From Opeltia flavorubescens (Eukaryota; Ascomycota; Lecanoromycetes; Teloschistales; Teloschistaceae): a DNA stretch of 64,000 bases. The translations under genes and the position numbers were made by a program. This document shows positions 13,440-27,495 of this stretch, in pieces. Position 1 is the stretch's first letter. The number at the start of each line of letters is the position of its first letter. The stretch covers positions 1,180,583 to 1,244,582 of the forward strand of contig KE546971.1 of assembly GCA_000442125.1 (NCBI GenBank). The letters are read 5' to 3'. The notes under the pieces were generated by a model. It ran no database searches and was not told where the DNA came from. It saw only the letters and a program-made list of their open reading frames with translations.

Positions 13440-13790
13440 AATTCCGTATAATTCCGCGGAAATCGCCCGATTCGGACGCTAAGATATCACCTCTATATTA
13501 TAGATCCCCCATCGAAATCGCCCGTACACACAAACTTTACACGTAGATAACTTAGCTAGTTTTAATCCGGTCTAGATAAAAAGTGTATACACGAAAAGCG
13601 CACGGTAAGCGCTTTAAAACGAGCCACTTTGCACGTAATTCAGGTTAAAACTAGGCGTGTTATTTAGCTGTAAAGATTTAGTGTATAGACGGCTTCGGGC
13701 GCTCGCTATACGGCAGCCACGAAAACGTTCGGCGCAGAACCTTCGTGCTGCGTTGATCGGCGCCGAAGGCGTCGAGCTTATCTAGTTTAT
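13440..13790. other. Unmutated GC-richer island within element V
   Basis: About 350 bp with ordinary CA/TG content, sharply bounded on both sides by RIP-type AT-rich DNA. Contains the palindrome TTCCGCGGAA and two copies of GAAATCGCCCG about 55 bp apart. No frame of useful length, no tRNA or rRNA recognised. Possibly a short late insertion; I could not define ends or a duplication. Confidence 0.5.
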
Positions 13791-16467
13791 TCTAATTAGA
13801 ATATTAGTTATTAAGTTATTAATAATATAGATTTCGCGTTTAATAAAAGTAATATTTTTATTTTTTCCAGATATATATAATTAAATAATAATATATCTAT
13901 TAGCTTTATATTCTTTTTTTTAATATTTTTAATAAATAATAGTATTAGTATTATTCGAATTTTTAATATACTATTTAATGGATTTACTAATAGAAATTTT
14001 TTATTAATAAAATTTATTATATAATTTATATTAAAATATATATTAGAAATAGATTTATATAATATAAAATATATTAAAATTATAATAAAACGATTTTTTT
14101 AAAATATATATTCTTTAATTATTTTAATTATTAAGTTTAATTTAAATATTTTACTATTTATTACTATAATTAATAAATTTAATTTAATTTTTATAATTTT
14201 TTTAAAATATTTTTTTATATAAATATAATTCTATAAAACGTTATTTAATAAAAAAATCTCGAAATATTTTCTATATTTAAATTTCTTTTCTAGTTAAAAT
14301 AATATTATAAAATATTTTTTAATTATATTATTTTAACTACCGTTTTAATAATATTTATTATTATTTTAATTATTAAATTTTTTATTATTATAATTCCTTT
14401 ACTATTTAATATTATTATTAAATATATTTTTATATAATTAAAGTTATCTATCTTTTAATAGTTATTAATTCTTTTAATTGTTATTTTTATTTTTAACTTT
14501 ATATTAATAAACTCTAGGCGTTATTTAATAATTTCCTTATAATTTAAATAAATTTTAACTATAATTATTATAATTACTATATTAATTATTTAATATATTT
14601 AACCGCTAATTTATAATATTAATATTTTTTTTTTCGATTTTCATCTAAATTTATTAATATCTATTAGATTACTAGCGATAATTATTTAATTACTATTAAT
14701 TATTATTATAATTCTAATTAAAGGTAAAAAGCTAGGGAATAAAAAATTTATTTATATTTAAAGTCTAGTTATTAATATAATTATAATTTAAACTATATTT
14801 ATTATATTTATTATTTAAATAATTACTATAGTAACTTCTATTATAATTATTATTAAAATTATTTATATAAAAGTTATATCAACTTTAATTATATTATTAT
14901 TTACATTTTAATTATAGTTATATCTATTACTTTAACTTATAAATATTATACTAAATATTCTTTTAAAAATATAACTTTTCTAATAATATAACTATTATTA
15001 ATATTTCTATTAATCTAAATAAATCCTTTTTTAAATAACTATTAATATATTTATATACTAGTAATACCTAGGCTCTTTTAATTATTACGATACTAGTATT
15101 TTAAAAATTTAGGACGATACTAGATATAAAGTCCGTAGGGTTTTTTCGTTAATATATATCGCGGATAATAGAGTAGATAGACTCTAATAATAATAAACTT
15201 CTATTTAACGAGTTCTAGAACCTTTTTTCTAATACTTTTACCTATTTTATTATTTCTAATAGGTTGTTATAAAAGTTAACGTATATAATAAATCCTAACT
15301 AGCTAGTATATTATTTATTTATTTTTTCTAATAAAAATAAGTTAAAATATTTTATAATAATTTTAATATTTATTATTATTATATTAAATTTAAAACGATT
15401 AATAAAGCTAAATATATTATAATAAATATTATAAATATTTTTAACTTCAACTAATAAAACGTTGAAGTTTAAATTAAAAAAATTAATATTTTTTAAACGC
15501 TATTAAAGTATTAATACTATATTATTTATTTATAGTCTCTAATTATTATTTTATTATTATTACTACTATAATAACGCTATAATATTAATAATAATAAAGG
15601 ATATTTACTATTATTAGATCTAAAAAAAATTTAAGCTTTAAATATTCTAGTTATTATTATTATTATTATCTACTATATTTATTAATAAATCTATATTATT
15701 TAATATATTTTCTATTTAAAGCGTAATATACTTTTTTTAAATTTTAATAATTTTTTAAATATTTTTATTAATATTTTTAATATTATTTTAACTATTTTAA
15801 AATTACTTTTCTGATTATTAAAATTCAAAGTATTATAGTTAATTTTATTATTATTTATAATTTATACTAAAATTTAAAAATAAAATTAATAGATATATTA
15901 GAATATTTTATATTCTACTATTTAAATTTTTAATTATATAATTAAAAAATATATATTAAAAAGTCTAATTATTAAATAAATTAAAAATATATTTAAATAT
16001 TATTAAACGGTTTTATAATCTATTAAATTTTTCAAAACGCTTTATTAAATTTTTATCTAATTATTATTCCTCGCCTAAATAATAATACTTTATAATAATA
16101 TAGGCTATTATATAATATATTTCTAGTTCGATACTAGTTATATAGGAGTAATTTATAGATAAGAAAACGTTAAAATAATACGCTAATAATACGGTAGATA
16201 TTATAGTACCTAGCTGGGTGGATACCGCTAGATTAACGGTTTAATTTAAGCGGGTTAAGTAAATTAACGAGTACTAAAGTTTAAACGTTATTAAAATAGA
16301 TAAAAAAATAATAATTAAATAATAAAACTGGTAACGAAGCTTTAAAAAAAAAAACTTCTTATACTCGAAAGATTAATATTAATAAAAATTAATATCGGTA
16401 AAAACTGGTATTAAATAAAAGATCGAATTTATTATTTAATTTTATATTTTAATTAATTACTATTAAT

Positions 16468-16612
16468 TAATATAATAAAAATTTATTATATAGTAAAAAA
16501 CTTATTATTTTTTCTACTGATTATCTTTATATTTAACTACTGCTCGTTACTATATAGCAACGTATTCTAAAGCGTATAGTATACGAGGAATAGAGCGTAC
16601 ACGCTCGTAATA
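16468..16612. repeat. Element V right LTR, 145 bp
   Basis: Partner of 7123-7267. Retains more CA/TG (for example GTACACGCTCG where the left copy has GTATACGCTCG). Followed by CTATT. Confidence 0.82.
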
Positions 16613-16617
16613 CTATT

Positions 16618-18654
16618 AGTATAAAAATATAATAAAATCTTTTATAGAATTATTAAAATAGTTATAGTTATAATTATATTATTATTTATTTAAAAAGTAT
16701 ATATATAAATTATTAAATAAATAAATAAAAGAAATAGAGTAAAATAAAATATAATATTATTTACGTATTTATATATATTATATTATATAATTAGCAGCCT
16801 AGATTTAGACTGAACTTAATCTAAACTTAGCTAATTAGATTAATATAAAAATTTATCGTTTTTTAACGCTGGTTTTAATATATAAATTAGTAATTATAAA
16901 TATATTAATAATATTTAAAAATACTTTTTCTATAATATAATTATAAATTATTAATAAATTATAGTATAAATTTATTTCGTTGTTAATTATACAGCTTATT
17001 TACTAAATAATAGCCAAACCGGTATTTAATAGCTGAAATATAGTTGAATATACGCTGATTTTAGCGTTAGGCTAAAAATATTAGATTATATAAGCTTTAT
17101 ACTATTTTATAAATAGAGGATTCGCTAATATAGCTTTTATAAATTTAAAAATAGGTATATATACTTTTATCGATTAAAAAGACTAGCGCTATTTAATACC
17201 GTTTTATAATAATTATTATATAAACTTATTATTTAAGCTATTTAAATAGTATTATTTTAATTTAAATTAGTTTAACCCGGTTTAATTCGCTATTTTATAT
17301 ATTATACGGGAGATATAATTTATATTATATTTATACAGCTAATTTTAATTTAAATAGTATTTTATAATTCTTTTATAATATATATTAGTTTTATTATTTA
17401 TAGAATATATTAAATTTAAATTGAATACTTTTAATAATAATTTAAAATTTATTAATATTTAATTTATTAATAAATATTTTATTATTAAATATATAACTAT
17501 TATTTAACTTAAACTTTTTAATATTATTTTAAAACTAAAAGTTATTATTTCGGATAAATATTAATATTTATTAACTATAGAGCTTTAATAAATTATAGTA
17601 TTAATAATAGCTAGATTTTATAAATTTTTTAATACAAGTTATAACTATTAAATATTAATAATATATAATTAAAAATAATATATTTATCTTTTTTTATAAT
17701 TTTTATAATATAGATTTTAAAACCGAAAGTAGTTTATATTTATAAAGTCGAATATTAATAAAAGAATATACTATAATTACTATTAAAATATAGATAAAAT
17801 TTTTTAAATATAATAAAAGGTTCTTTTTTATTTATAATAATATTAAATCGAGTTTTATATTTTATAGTATCCTTTTAAATATAAAAATAAAAGCTATAAT
17901 TTAAAGGCCCTCGCTTAAAAAAAAATTTTATTAAAAGTAAAAATAGAAAATTATATTATATTTAAAATCGGTAGCTAATAAATTAGTATTAAATATTTTA
18001 AAATAAAATATATATAATTTAAATAATATTATAGATCGTTTATTAATAAATAATATATAGATAAAATAATATAAACGCTATTTGTTATTAAAATTTAATT
18101 TTTATTAAAAAATAATTAGTATTAAACTAGTATTAGATATTTTAAAAAAAGAAAAATATATAATTTAAGCGATACTATAAATTATTTACTAAAAACTAAT
18201 AGATAAATCGAAAATTTTAAAGTAATTTTTAATAAAAATATAATATTTAAACTATAATATTAATAAGTTTAAACTATTATAATATAAATTAGAATTATAA
18301 TTATAAATAATTTTAATATATAAATATTTATTTTTTATTTTATTTAAGTCTATTTATATTTATTAAAAGACTTTTTTATTTTTAAATCTAATAATAAAAT
18401 ATAACCATTTTATTATTATAATTTAATTAATTATTTCGGTATATACAATCTATAATATAAATATATTTACTTTTTTAAAAAAATTTTTTAAAGATACTTT
18501 ATTTATTTTTTTATTTACTTTTATAAATTTATATATTAATTTAAACGTTAATAAATTTCTTTTTTTCTATTTATAAAATTTAATATTATTAATAATCTTA
18601 TTAATATTTATAGATAATATTAGTAGCTATTTTTCCGCTAGTTTCAATAATATA
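16618..18654. repeat. RIP-degraded AT-rich DNA, unclassified
   Basis: CA/TG-poor sequence between element V and the solo LTR. Relic coding is likely in places but I recognise no domain. Confidence 0.5.
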
Positions 18655-18659
18655 ATTAA

Positions 18660-18916
18660 TATTACAGTTGGCAATGGTCTAGCTTATTATAATATCGTAG
18701 AGCCGTCGTATAGCTTCGGCCAAGACGTTACATCGCCATGTTACACTAGCAGGAAAGGGGGCCTATATAGTTAGGGGAATTCCCCCTAATATTTATAGCT
18801 CTCTAGATATTAATATATATATATTCTCTATGTATAGCTCCGTGTGTGCGATAGTAGAACGCTAGACTATTACCTATACTTCTATACAGTTTCCCTGCCA
18901 TTGCATCCTTTTCACA
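18660..18916 (+). repeat. Solo LTR of family I (257 bp), nearly unmutated
   Basis: Matches the element I LTRs at full length (257 bp) and is flanked by ATTAA at 18655-18659 and 18917-18921. Unlike its surroundings it keeps many CA/TG sites (start TATTACAGTTGGCAATGG, end CATCCTTTTCACA), making it the best guide to the original LTR. No internal region on either side, so a solo LTR. Confidence 0.88.
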
Positions 18917-18921
18917 ATTAA

Positions 18922-21900
18922 ATATTATAGAATAATCGGCTATAAAACCGAAAAATTACTATAAGAATTTAATATAAAAAAAGTTATATTCAAATTTAAT
19001 CTAGTTTTAATAAAAGGCTATAATTTTACTAAATTTAAAAAATATAAAAAATATCGGTTTTTAAATATAAAACTATTTATTTATTAAATTAAAAGTCTAT
19101 TTATTAAAATTAAAAATAATTTAATATAGTATAAATATAGTTTTTTTAATATAATTACAATTTTTATTACCGGATTTAATTTAAAGCTATAATTTTATTA
19201 TTTAATATTTTTAATTTTTTAATAAAAAAAAGTTAGTAATAATTAAACTAAAAATATAATTTTATTAAAATCGATTTAATATATTTTATTTAACTATTTT
19301 ATTAATTTAAAAATTTTTATATAAAAACCGCTAGCTATAATTAATCTAAACTTTCGATAGGATTAAATTATAAAAGAAGGAATATAGTAAAAAAACCGTT
19401 TTAAAAAATACCGCGAACTTTTAAAAATTTTTAAAAAAAACGTTTAATATAATAAAAATAATTTAATAAAAATATTTAATATATATTTACTTTTTTCTAG
19501 ATAAAAATCGTAACCGTTTTTTATTATATCTATTTTTATATTTATATATTAAAGTTATCGCGAGTATTTCGATTTTAAATTTTTTCAATCTAATTTTTTT
19601 AGCTTTATATTTACTTTTATTCTAGTAAAATATAATCTACTATAAAATCCGTACCGTTTTCGCGAGATTTTTATTTTAATTAAATTATTTAACTTTATTA
19701 AATATATATTAATAATTAGCGGTACTATAAAATTAAAAACGAAATTAGAAAAAAATACTCGGGGTTATAAACGTAGATAAAAGTAAAAATAGGGCTATAA
19801 ATAAAAAGCGAAAAAAAATATATAATCGGTAAATAAAAGCTAGAATAATAATATTTATATAAAAATCGCGATTAATAATAATTAAATAGTATTATAAAAT
19901 AGCGGAGCTAAATATAAAGCCGATAGTAGATTTATTATTAAAATTATAATTTTTATATTGATTTTTCCTTTTTTTCTATAATTATAACTATATAACCTAA
20001 TTATATAATTATTATACTTTTTTTACTTTATAATATATAGGTTTAATAAGTAGATCTACTTTTATAATTAGCTATTAGAAATTAAAATATTTGATAGAAT
20101 ATATATAAATTAATAGGTTTAACCTAAAATTTAAATTTTAATTATTTATTTTTTAATATTTAATAAATTATAGTATAAAAGTTATTTTTATTTTTAATTA
20201 GTAAATTTTTTTATTAGATTTTATTATTAGTCGAGTTTTATATAAGTTTTTTTAAATAAAAATTATAAAATAATAATATTTAAATTATTTAATTTAATAA
20301 ATTTATTTTTTTAAACAAATTTCGCTTTAGTTATTATATAAATAAAATAAATTTTCGATTCGCTATTAAATTAAAAACCTATTATTATTATATTAAATAA
20401 TATATATTAAATTTATTCTATTACTTCTAAATTATTTATATAAATTTATAAATTTTAATTAGCTATTATTATTATAGCGGATAACTTTATATAAGTTTAT
20501 CGCTCTTTTAATTAATATTTAAAATTAATATTAATCCTATATATTAATTAAAAGAAAATTTTATAATTTAAAATATTTATTATTATAAATTAATTAGTAT
20601 TTATATAATTTCCGTTATAAATAATATATAGTTTTATTTTATTTCTATAACTAGATAAATACCGCGCTATTAATAGATTAGTTTTTTATATAATTTTTTT
20701 AACTTTATTATAAAGTAATAAATATTTATTATCTTTTTTATAATTGAGTTTTTATTTAAATTTTCTAATTCTTTATTAATTTCGAAAAGACGAAGGAATA
20801 TTTAGACTAGAGGTTACCTTTAAAGTAGGGTCTATTATATAAAAAGCTAAAAATAGAAAAATATAGAAATTATATCGGGTTTTTAATTTTTAATAGTATC
20901 GAATCTATTTTATATTAAAACTAGCTCGTTTTTATTATTATAAAAAAAACTAGATAAATTATTATATAAATAATTAAAATATAAAATCTAATTTAATATT
21001 AACGAATTTTAATAAAAATTCCTATTTTATTCTAGATTAAATAATAAACTATATCTAATTAAAATAAATAATAAACTTATTTAAAAGCCTATTAGCTAAT
21101 TATAAAAAAATAATAGTACTATTATTGTTATTTTTCTATTTATATTATATAGAAATAATAGAATTAAATATTAAGTTAGATTTTTTAAATAAACGCGTTA
21201 TATTTTAAATAATATAATTAAATATAAATTTTATTTTTAATATTTAGTAAACTTTATTATTAAATACTAATTCTTGTTTTTTAATTAATTATAAAGCCGG
21301 AGGTCCAGCGAGTATAAAGTTCGCAGAAAATAGGGCTATATTTAATACGGGTAGCGTCTATATTTAATAAAAATCTTACCGGTTTTAAACTACTAATTTT
21401 TTAGTAATTAATTCTATTATTATTTAAATAAATGTTTTTTATATTTTATTACGCAGTTTTATTAATTTAAAATTCGAAGGCTATTTATTAAACGACTTTA
21501 TAGTTCTAATTACTCTTTAATTATAAGGAGTTATTTAATAAAATAGTAAAAGAAGTTTAAAAAGAAAAATTTTATATATAAACTTCGGAATAACTAAAAG
21601 CTTTATAAAAAAATCGAATTATAAAATTTAGTAATAACGAGTAAAATTTTTTTAGAAATTTAAGTAAAAATAATAAAAATAACTTAACGAACGAATTTTT
21701 ATCCGGCGAAAAAAATATTAAAGTAATAAGCGATTAAATAAATAAAACCTTTAATATATTAATTTTATTAAAAGAAAAAACTAAAATATAAATATTATAA
21801 ACTTAGTTTTATATTTAAAAACTAGAGTTAAAAAATAAATTATTAAAAACTCGTTTATAAATNNNCGAATTAAAANNTANNNCGGGCTATTAAAAATAGT

Positions 21901-21970
21901 ATAGCGATAATTATTACCGGTTTTCTTTAAATATTAGAAAAAAAGCTAATAAATTAAAAATATCTAGCGA
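18922..21970. repeat. RIP-degraded AT-rich DNA, target of element IV
   Basis: CA/TG-poor. Near 21760-21860 a plus-strand reading with leucine/glutamine/lysine-rich coiled-coil character is visible if glutamine-type stops are ignored, suggesting another old element whose other half lies beyond 51953. Undetermined bases near 21863-21883. No domain recognised. Confidence 0.45.
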
Positions 21971-21975
21971 ATAGC

Positions 21976-22219
21976 TATTATAGTACCAATGTATATAGTT
22001 TAAAAAGTAAATATATAGATTTGGAATAATAGTTTCTTTATAATATTCGTTTAGCAATTAGTTTTATATAAAAAACTTATAGGCGTAATTTACGTATTTA
22101 TTTAATAGCGAGTTCTTTTTTTTTTTTTTTTTTCTTCTTTATATAATATCTTGTATATTATTTACTTTAATAGCTTAAATCTATATATTTTTTAAATTAA
22201 TTCTTTTAACTCTATAATA
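21976..22219 (+). repeat. Element IV 5' LTR (244 bp)
   Basis: Aligns with about 51706-51948, sharing TTTAAAAAGTAAATATATA, a long T/C tract and the region around AATAGCTT. Preceded by ATAGC. Confidence 0.85.
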
Positions 22220-22344
22220 TTATATCGTATTAATTTATCTAACTAGTTTTTATTTTATAAAGATAACGAATTATAACCTTTTTAAAAAAGCTTCTATTTA
22301 TTTTTTAAATATTTATAACAAATTTAAAAAAGTTTTTAATATAA

Positions 22345-22601
22345 TATTACAGTTGGCAATGGTCTAGTTTATTATAATATTATAGAGCCGTCGTATAGCT
22401 TCGGCTAAGACGTTATATCGCTATATTATACTAGTAGGAAAGGGGGCCTATATAGTTAGAGNAATTCCCCCTAATATTTATAGCTNTCTAAATATTAATA
22501 TATATATATTCTCTATATATAGCTCCGTATATACGATAGTAGAACGCTAGACTATTATTTATACTTCTATACAGTTTCCCTACTATTATATCCTTTTTAT
22601 A
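22345..22601 (+). repeat. Element I copy A 5' LTR (257 bp)
   Basis: Same length and sequence as the solo LTR at 18660, with moderate C-to-T change. Contains a few undetermined bases. Confidence 0.92.
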
Positions 22602-22639
22602 CCTTAATATTTTAATTTTTTATAAAAGGCAGTTTAACT

Positions 22640-25600
22640 ATATCGCGAAGCTATAACACGAGGTAGTAATAGCAATACTATATTTATAACTAGATTATAA
22701 CCGTTAACGAATACGGCTATACTATAAAATAATAATATAGATAAACTTATTAACGACGTTTTAAATATAGAAATTNGAGCTTTTAAGGTAAAACGAGCTC
22801 TAGCCTATTAATAAAAAAGGTTAGAAATATTAAAGATTAAAAAGGAATTAGAATTCCTAGAACTATCTACTATTATATATTAACGGTAAACCTTTAAAAC
22901 CCCGATTAACAATTTTAAATATATTAAAAAGTAGAAAATAAATAAAAAGTTAAAATTAAAGGTCCCTAACCCTATTTAATATAAAGGTAAAAATTATATA
23001 AAATATATACTATTTAAATATAAATATAAATATATCTTTAAAACTCGTCCGGTTATATATAAAATAAAAGTTTCGAGGATTTTATTTAGTATAGGCTATC
23101 TTGGTTATTATCTAATAAATATATAGGACCAAATTAAAAAAACGAACTTAAATACTAGGTTTAAAATAATCTAAAAAGAATAGCTAAAACTTTTATTAGA
23201 TTAACTCGACTTTTAAACTATTTATAGTATTAAAATAATATTATAATATTTTAATATAAAATATTATAATAGATAAAATATTTTTTTATTTATTAAGTAT
23301 TTAAAAAATCTTAAAGATTATATAAAAGAATTCTTATTAAATTATATTTAAATAAATATTCTAAAAAACGCCCTTCGGAGTAGTATAGCTAATAAAATAT
23401 TTAAAATATCTAACTTTTTAAAAATATATTAAGGGATTATTAATTAGATAATTAAAATTAAATCGGTTTAATTATAATATTAGGCGCGTACTAGTTATAA
23501 TAATATAAATATTAGAGTATCGAATTTTAAAAGCTATAAAAATAATTAAAAAGAATAAAATTTATTTAATATTATTATACCGGCGATTAACGCGAATATA
23601 ATAATAACTAGTTATAGAAATTATAAAGGCTAGTATAATTTTTAAAGGCGTAGCTTAAATAGTAGCCGCGGATTCTATAAAAATAGCGACGTACTAACGA
23701 TAATTATTTACTAGAAATATAATAAAGAAAGCTATAAAAAACCCGATTACCTTTATAAAAATAAAAAAGGAAAAAATAAAACCTAGTAAATATTATTTTT
23801 ATACTACTAGATTACTAATAAATAGGGCTATAGATATTTTATCTAATTACGAACGTAACTATTTAAAAAAAAAAATAAAAGATTAAATTAGTTATATTTA
23901 TCGATTATAATATAAACCTAAATTTTATATTATAATATTATATAAAAAAGCTAAAATTATATAATAGCCGCGATATTAAAGCGCCGGTTAGAATATTAAA
24001 TAATATAAGTTTAACTTATTTTTAGGAATATAAACTTCTAATTAACCTTATTAATTTAAAAGAGGAATTTAAAATAATAATAAATAAATATATTAAAGCG
24101 AATATTAAGTCTTTTAATATTATACTTAACCTTCTATAATTATATCGATATAATCTAAATATTAATTAGGTATATATATAATAGATATAGCGCGATTCCG
24201 GCGCTATTTTAGTAGGAATAGATATTAAATTAATCTCGGTTAAAAAATTAGAATATTTATTAAAAGTAAAAGGATTTAAATAATTATACCTTTTTAATAT
24301 AAAGCTATATAATAAAAATAATATAATTATTTTATATAGCGTTAAAAAGGCGATCTTATCTAAAAAGTATACCGATTTAAAAAGAGTTTATAATTTTTAA
24401 AAAGCCGATAAACTCCTTAAATATTTTATAAGTAATTATACTTTTAAAATAATAGGTAATCTACTATTTAAACCTTTATATAATCTTTTAATTACTAAAT
24501 TAAAAGTTTTATAAATCTATATTAATAAAAATCTAATAAAAAGGTTTATCCGTTATTTAATATTATAAACTAGCGTTTTAATTATATTTATAAAAAAGAA
24601 AAATAGTAGCTTTTACTTTTATATTAACTACTAAAAGCTAAACCGGGTTATTATTAAAAATCGGTATCCTTTTCCCCTAATATTAGAAGCTTTAAATAGG
24701 CTATATANAATAATAATCTTTANCNNNNTAAATATCTAGAATACCTACTATTATATTAAAATCCGGAAGGGCGATAAATAAAAAATAGCGTTCTATACTT
24801 ATTATAGCTACTTAAAATATTATATTATACTATTTAGTTTAATAAATACCCCGGCTACCTTTTAAATATAGATAAATAATATTTTTAAAAACTTTCTAGA
24901 CCTTTTTATTATAATATATATAAATAATTTACTAGTTTATTCTAAAAATAAAACCGAGTATTCGATATATATATAAAAGGTCCTTATAAAGCTATTATAA
25001 TATAGGCTATATATTAAATTAGAGAAATATTTATTTAATATATATAAAATTAGATTTATAAAATTTATTATTCGCTTTAATAGTATTATAATAAAGGAGT
25101 CCTATATTAAATATATAAGGAATTAGTTCCTTTTAAAATCGTACTACGATATATAGTATTTTTTTAAATTTATAAACTTTTACCGATATTTTATTAAAAT
25201 ATTCTTATAAATAGTACTACTACTAATATCGTTATTAAAGGGCGGTAATAAAAGAAAGTTTAATATTAAATTTATTCTAATTAAAAAAGTAATTAGCGCG
25301 TTTAAAATATTAAAAGAATATTTTATAATAGTATTTATCTTATAATAATTCAACTATATACTCTAGATTTATATTAAAATAGATACTTTAAAGTATATTA
25401 TTTTAATAATTATCTCGTAGCTTTTTAATACTAGTATATAAATTTATTAATACTTTATCGCCTACTAGTTCTAGAAAAAAATAACGGCTAAGCGTAACTA
25501 TAATATTAGGGATTCGGAAATACTAGCTATTATTTATATTTATAAATAGTAGCGATATTATATTAAAAGAGCCTTTTATAAAATAAAAATTATTATTAAT

Positions 25601-26930
25601 TATATAAATCTTTATAATTTCTTTATAAAAAAGGAACTTAGCTATAAAAACGCTAAATAGTAGAAACAGTTAACTAGGCTAAATTTAAATCTAAAATATA
25701 GGCTAGGTAAACTAAACCCTACTAATATAATATTATAGAGAAGCGATTATAAAACGTCTAAAGCCTATACTACTTTTAATATTCTAGACTAGAAGTATAT
25801 TTATTCGACCTTATACTCTAGAAAATTTTAAGAAAATCTTAAAAAAAGCGTAAAACCGATTATAGGTTCTTTAAGAATCTAGCGCTACTTATTTAGAATT
25901 TTTATAAAATAAAATAAAAATAAATCCGAGAGCCTATAAAAGACCTTAAATAATATTAGAGAATCGCTAGAAAGTAATAAAAAAAGCTATTTTAATAATA
26001 AAATATTATTAATTAANNNTAGAAATATTTAAAANAACTTTTAAAAATTATTTAAAAATATTAAAACCGCTATTAAAAATATTTAAAAAGCGGTAGTAAT
26101 ATATTTTATAGTAAAAAAAATAAAAGTTAATATTTTTAATAAAAAAGGCGAGCTTTTAAAAAATACCTTTAAGTATANATTTNTAATAAANNGTCGNNTA
26201 TNTAATATNTATATAAAAAAGCGCGATAATATTATATTATTTATACCTCCTTATAGTTAAAGGATACTCTTAATATTAGTAAAAAAAAGAAATAAAAGTA
26301 CTTTAAAAAATAATATAAAAGTATTAACTCCGCTTTTTATAATTAAAAAGAAGTCTTTTAAAATAAAAAAAAAGTAGATATTAATAAAAACTTATAGTTC
26401 TAGGGTATATAAAAAGTTAAAGGCTCTTTATAAACCCGATACTATTATATATAGCAATATTTAATCGATTTCTCTAGATAACCTTAATAATTTTAAAGAT
26501 CTATAGTCGAGGCGATAAATCGTTAAAGAAGCGGCTTTAAAAAATATATATAATATACCCCTATTATCTTTTTATTATATTATAGAAGGGTTCTAAAAGC
26601 TTAATAGTATAGCTAGAAAATTAGTATTTCTAAAAAAAAAATCACCTAATAATTTATTAAGTATTTATATAGCGTTAAAATAACTTAATAAAGGCTATAA
26701 ATAGTATTAAAACTAAAAATTATTCTATTATAATAAAAAATAGTATTTACTTTTTAGTATAATTAAGTAAGAGGTTCTTAAATATAATTATAATAATTTT
26801 ATAACGGGTTACTTTAATTATAAAAGAATATTAAAGTTTATTTACTAAAAATATTTTTAGCTAAATATAATAAAGAATATTAAATACTATATATATACCT
26901 ATAATATATACTACTAGATAAAACCTATAA
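22640..26930 (+). pseudogene. Element I gag-pol relic: RT, RNase H and integrase zinc finger
   Basis: Broken polyprotein. The RT domain lies at about 24490-25150: a GFIR segment, then KKKN..FYFYINYQKLN and KNRYPFPLI, then YINNLLVYS at 24917-24943, which is the catalytic Y-x-D-D box with both aspartates changed by G-to-A. The integrase HHCC region is at about 26807-26927 (GYFNYKRILK, then paired Y codons that were C). Nearly all stops are TAA/TAG at former glutamine or tryptophan codons. Gag must lie between 22640 and about 24000 but I recognise no motif there. Not functional. Confidence 0.8.
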
Positions 26931-26989
26931 AGTATAAGCTATATAGCGAAATATAACCGCTAGAAAAACTTTTAAAACCGTTTAGTAAT

Positions 26990-27198
26990 CTAATTATAGA
27001 TTTTATTACTAATTTATTTTTATATAAATACCTCCGCGTTATATATAATTCGATTTTTATAGTAGTCGACTATTATATAAAGCTCGCTATATATATTTTA
27101 TATTAAATAACTATAATTATAAAAAAACTAGCGGATACCTTTATTAATAAAGTATATAGCCGTTATAATATACTTAAATCGCTAGTTTTTAATTAAAG
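26990..27198 (+). pseudogene. Element I integrase core, 5' part, interrupted by element II
   Basis: Reads IDFITNLF, then IFIVVDYYIKLAIYI and VYSRYNILKSLVFN. This is the Gypsy integrase core up to the second catalytic aspartate region. It stops at the TAAAG duplication (27194-27198) and resumes after 36417. Confidence 0.8.
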
Positions 27199-27495
27199 TA
27201 TAATATACTAGGTGCAATTAAACCAATTCAAAAGCGTGAACTATTATAGAAGAACTGCCTATAGCGTATATATTTAGATATATTAAAGAACTAACTCTTA
27301 TTTTTTAATAGAAAGCAAGGGGGATCGCTATATATTTAAAAATGTATTTACCCTATATTAAGTAGTAATTATTTAAATAACCCCGCTTAGGCCCTTTAAA
27401 AGGCCTGCTATACTAGTAACTTAATATATTATCTCTATTATATAATTTCCACCTAAGGTTTAAATACTAACTACTCCTATAGTTTAATAGTAATA
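27199..27495 (-). repeat. Element II 3' LTR (297 bp)
   Basis: Aligns along 36121-36417. Retains GGTGCAATTAAACC where the other LTR has GGTATAATTAAACT. Adjacent to TAAAG. Confidence 0.92.

Larger units (their letters stand above)
7123..16612. mobile_element. LTR retrotransposon V (RIP-degraded, about 9.5 kb)
   Basis: Bounded by two 145-bp direct repeats, 7123-7267 and 16468-16612, and by CTATT at 7118-7122 and 16613-16617. Equal LTR length with a perfect 5-bp duplication makes the boundaries firm. The LTR ends TA...TA, as expected if TG...CA ends were hit by C-to-T change. The interior is so mutated that I could not place reverse transcriptase or integrase boxes, so superfamily is open. The left third is most openly read on the minus strand (7390-7645 and 8511-8675), which argues for minus orientation. 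It contains an island of less mutated DNA (13440-13790) and a fold-back repeat (12415-12905), perhaps later insertions. Confidence 0.8.

Noticed and set aside
7123-16612. Assigning element V to Gypsy or Copia
   Set aside because: I could not find a credible RT or integrase box on either strand, so the superfamily was left open.
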